This document shows, in pieces, positions 4,407-5,104 of a DNA stretch of 5,104 nucleotides. Below the pieces are notes generated by a model. The model was not told the origin of the DNA and made no database searches. It worked only from the letters and a program-made list of their open reading frames with translations. A program made the position numbers and the translations under genes. The first letter of the stretch is position 1, and each line of letters opens with the position of its first letter. Source of the stretch: Bryobacterales bacterium (lineage in GTDB: Bacteria; Acidobacteriota; Terriglobia; Bryobacterales; Bryobacteraceae); the NCBI GenBank assembly GCA_003132905.1, contig PKZC01000187.1, positions 2,350 through 7,453 of the forward strand, read 5' to 3'.

Positions 4407-5104
4407 TTAGGTCAGATCGGCAGTGCGCTTCTTGCCGTACAAGAAGTAGATGAACAGTCCAATAATGAGCCAAACGAAAAAACGAAGCCAAGTTTCAAGC
4501 GGCAGGCTAAGCATCAGCACCATGCAGCAGAAGATGGAGATTCCCGGCAAAAGTGGGACCAGGGGTACGCGAAAACCTCTGGGGCGCTCGGGCTGTTTCT
4601 TGCGCAGCACGATGACGCCGGCCGAGACGAGAATGAATGCGAATAGCGTTCCGATGTTTGAGAGATCGGCGAACCAGCTTACATCGAAGATGCCGGCCGG
4701 AATCCCAACCACGAAACCAGCCACCCAGGTGCTGATGTGCGGCGTGCTGTAGCGGGGGTGAACACGCGAGAAGATGTCGGGCAACAGACGATCGCGCGAC
4801 ATCGCGAACCAGATGCGGGCTTGTCCATATTGGAAAACTAGTAGCGACGACAGCATCCCGAGCAGCGCCCCGGCGGTGACGATCAACCGCAGCCGGTTCA
4901 TGCCGATCATCTTGAGCGCGTTGGCAACGGGCGCATCGTTGTTTAGCGTGCTCCAATTGGCGATGCCGGTGAGCACCAGGGCAACCGAACCATACAGTAG
5001 CGCGCAAACCAACAGCGTGGCGAAAATACCGATCGGCATGTCGCGTTGCGGATGTCCGCATTCTTCGGCGGCTGTCGAGACCGAATCGAATCCGATGTAG
5101 GTAA
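4407..5104 (-). CDS. APC-superfamily amino acid permease, CAT type (5' end missing)
   Basis: The frame stays open to the right edge of the window and gives the last 231 residues of the protein; the Met at 5037-5039 is internal, not a start. The fragment begins TYIGFDSVSTAAEE followed by HPQRDMPIGI, the hallmark transmembrane segment 6 and loop of cationic-amino-acid-transporter-like permeases. About six hydrophobic helices follow. The loop at 101-108 is MSRDRLLP, then PRYSTPHISTW, which is the conserved cytoplasmic loop of these carriers. RPRGFRVPLVPLLP precedes the last two helices, and the C-terminus is IYFLYGKKRTADLT. The family imports amino acids across the inner membrane using a cation gradient; the substrate cannot be told from this part. 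Length and motifs fit the YfnA/CAT branch. It ends in TAA at 4407-4409 without a clear terminator. Confidence 0.92.
   Translation of the reverse strand, partial: TYIGFDSVSTAAEECGHPQRDMPIGIFATLLVCALLYGSVALVLTGIANWSTLNNDAPVANALKMIGMNRLRLIVTAGALLGMLSSLLVFQYGQARIWFAMSRDRLLPDIFSRVHPRYSTPHISTWVAGFVVGIPAGIFDVSWFADLSNIGTLFAFILVSAGVIVLRKKQPERPRGFRVPLVPLLPGISIFCCMVLMLSLPLETWLRFFVWLIIGLFIYFLYGKKRTADLT

Noticed and set aside
4397..4410. CTAATCTGGATTAG as the permease terminator
   Set aside because: The five-pair stem is AT-rich and no T run follows on the minus strand.
4507..5061. Minus-strand open frame of 184 codons
   Set aside because: Out-of-frame shadow of the permease; composition is Arg/His-rich and shows no membrane helices.

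Overview
The window looks like ordinary chromosome from a GC-rich, Gram-negative soil-type bacterium. The style of several proteins (a Tat-exported ACMSD-type amidohydrolase, a stand-alone proline dehydrogenase, and small uncharacterised membrane proteins) suggests an acidobacterium of the Terriglobia type. That placement is inference from protein resemblance and was not checked by search. I see no rRNA, tRNA, CRISPR array, transposase, phage gene or defence system. I did not find a convincing new multi-gene system. The most unusual parts are the 3.8-4.4 kb low-GC interval and a strong palindrome in a divergent promoter region.

Layout. Bases 1-134 hold the C-terminal end of prephenate dehydratase (pheA, ACT-domain end). 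It is followed 17 bp later, behind a good Shine-Dalgarno site, by a Tat-signal amidohydrolase (152-1231, +). A small TfoX/MmcQ-like protein (1239-1610, -) converges on it with only a 7-bp gap. Its start faces that of a monofunctional proline dehydrogenase (1706-2617, +). The 95-bp region between them carries a perfect 14-bp palindrome (1648-1661). Downstream of the proline dehydrogenase, on the same strand, come a two-helix membrane protein with a cysteine/histidine ribbon-like pattern (2686-3129) and a short membrane-anchored protein overlapping it by 4 bp (3126-3464).

The remaining genes are on the minus strand. A small soluble protein (3461-3808 or longer) shares stop-codon bases with its convergent neighbour and appears to lack a proper start; one A in a six-A run may put its natural ATG out of frame. 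Just upstream lies a Rho-independent terminator (3898-3937) reading leftward. It probably ends the transcript of a small membrane protein (4055-4306) that sits in a stretch of about 47% GC (3961-4380). The right end (4407-5104) is the C-terminal part of an APC-superfamily amino acid permease of the cationic amino acid transporter type.

Amino acid metabolism recurs (phenylalanine synthesis, proline oxidation, amino acid uptake), but the genes lie on different strands in separate transcription units, so no joint pathway is implied.
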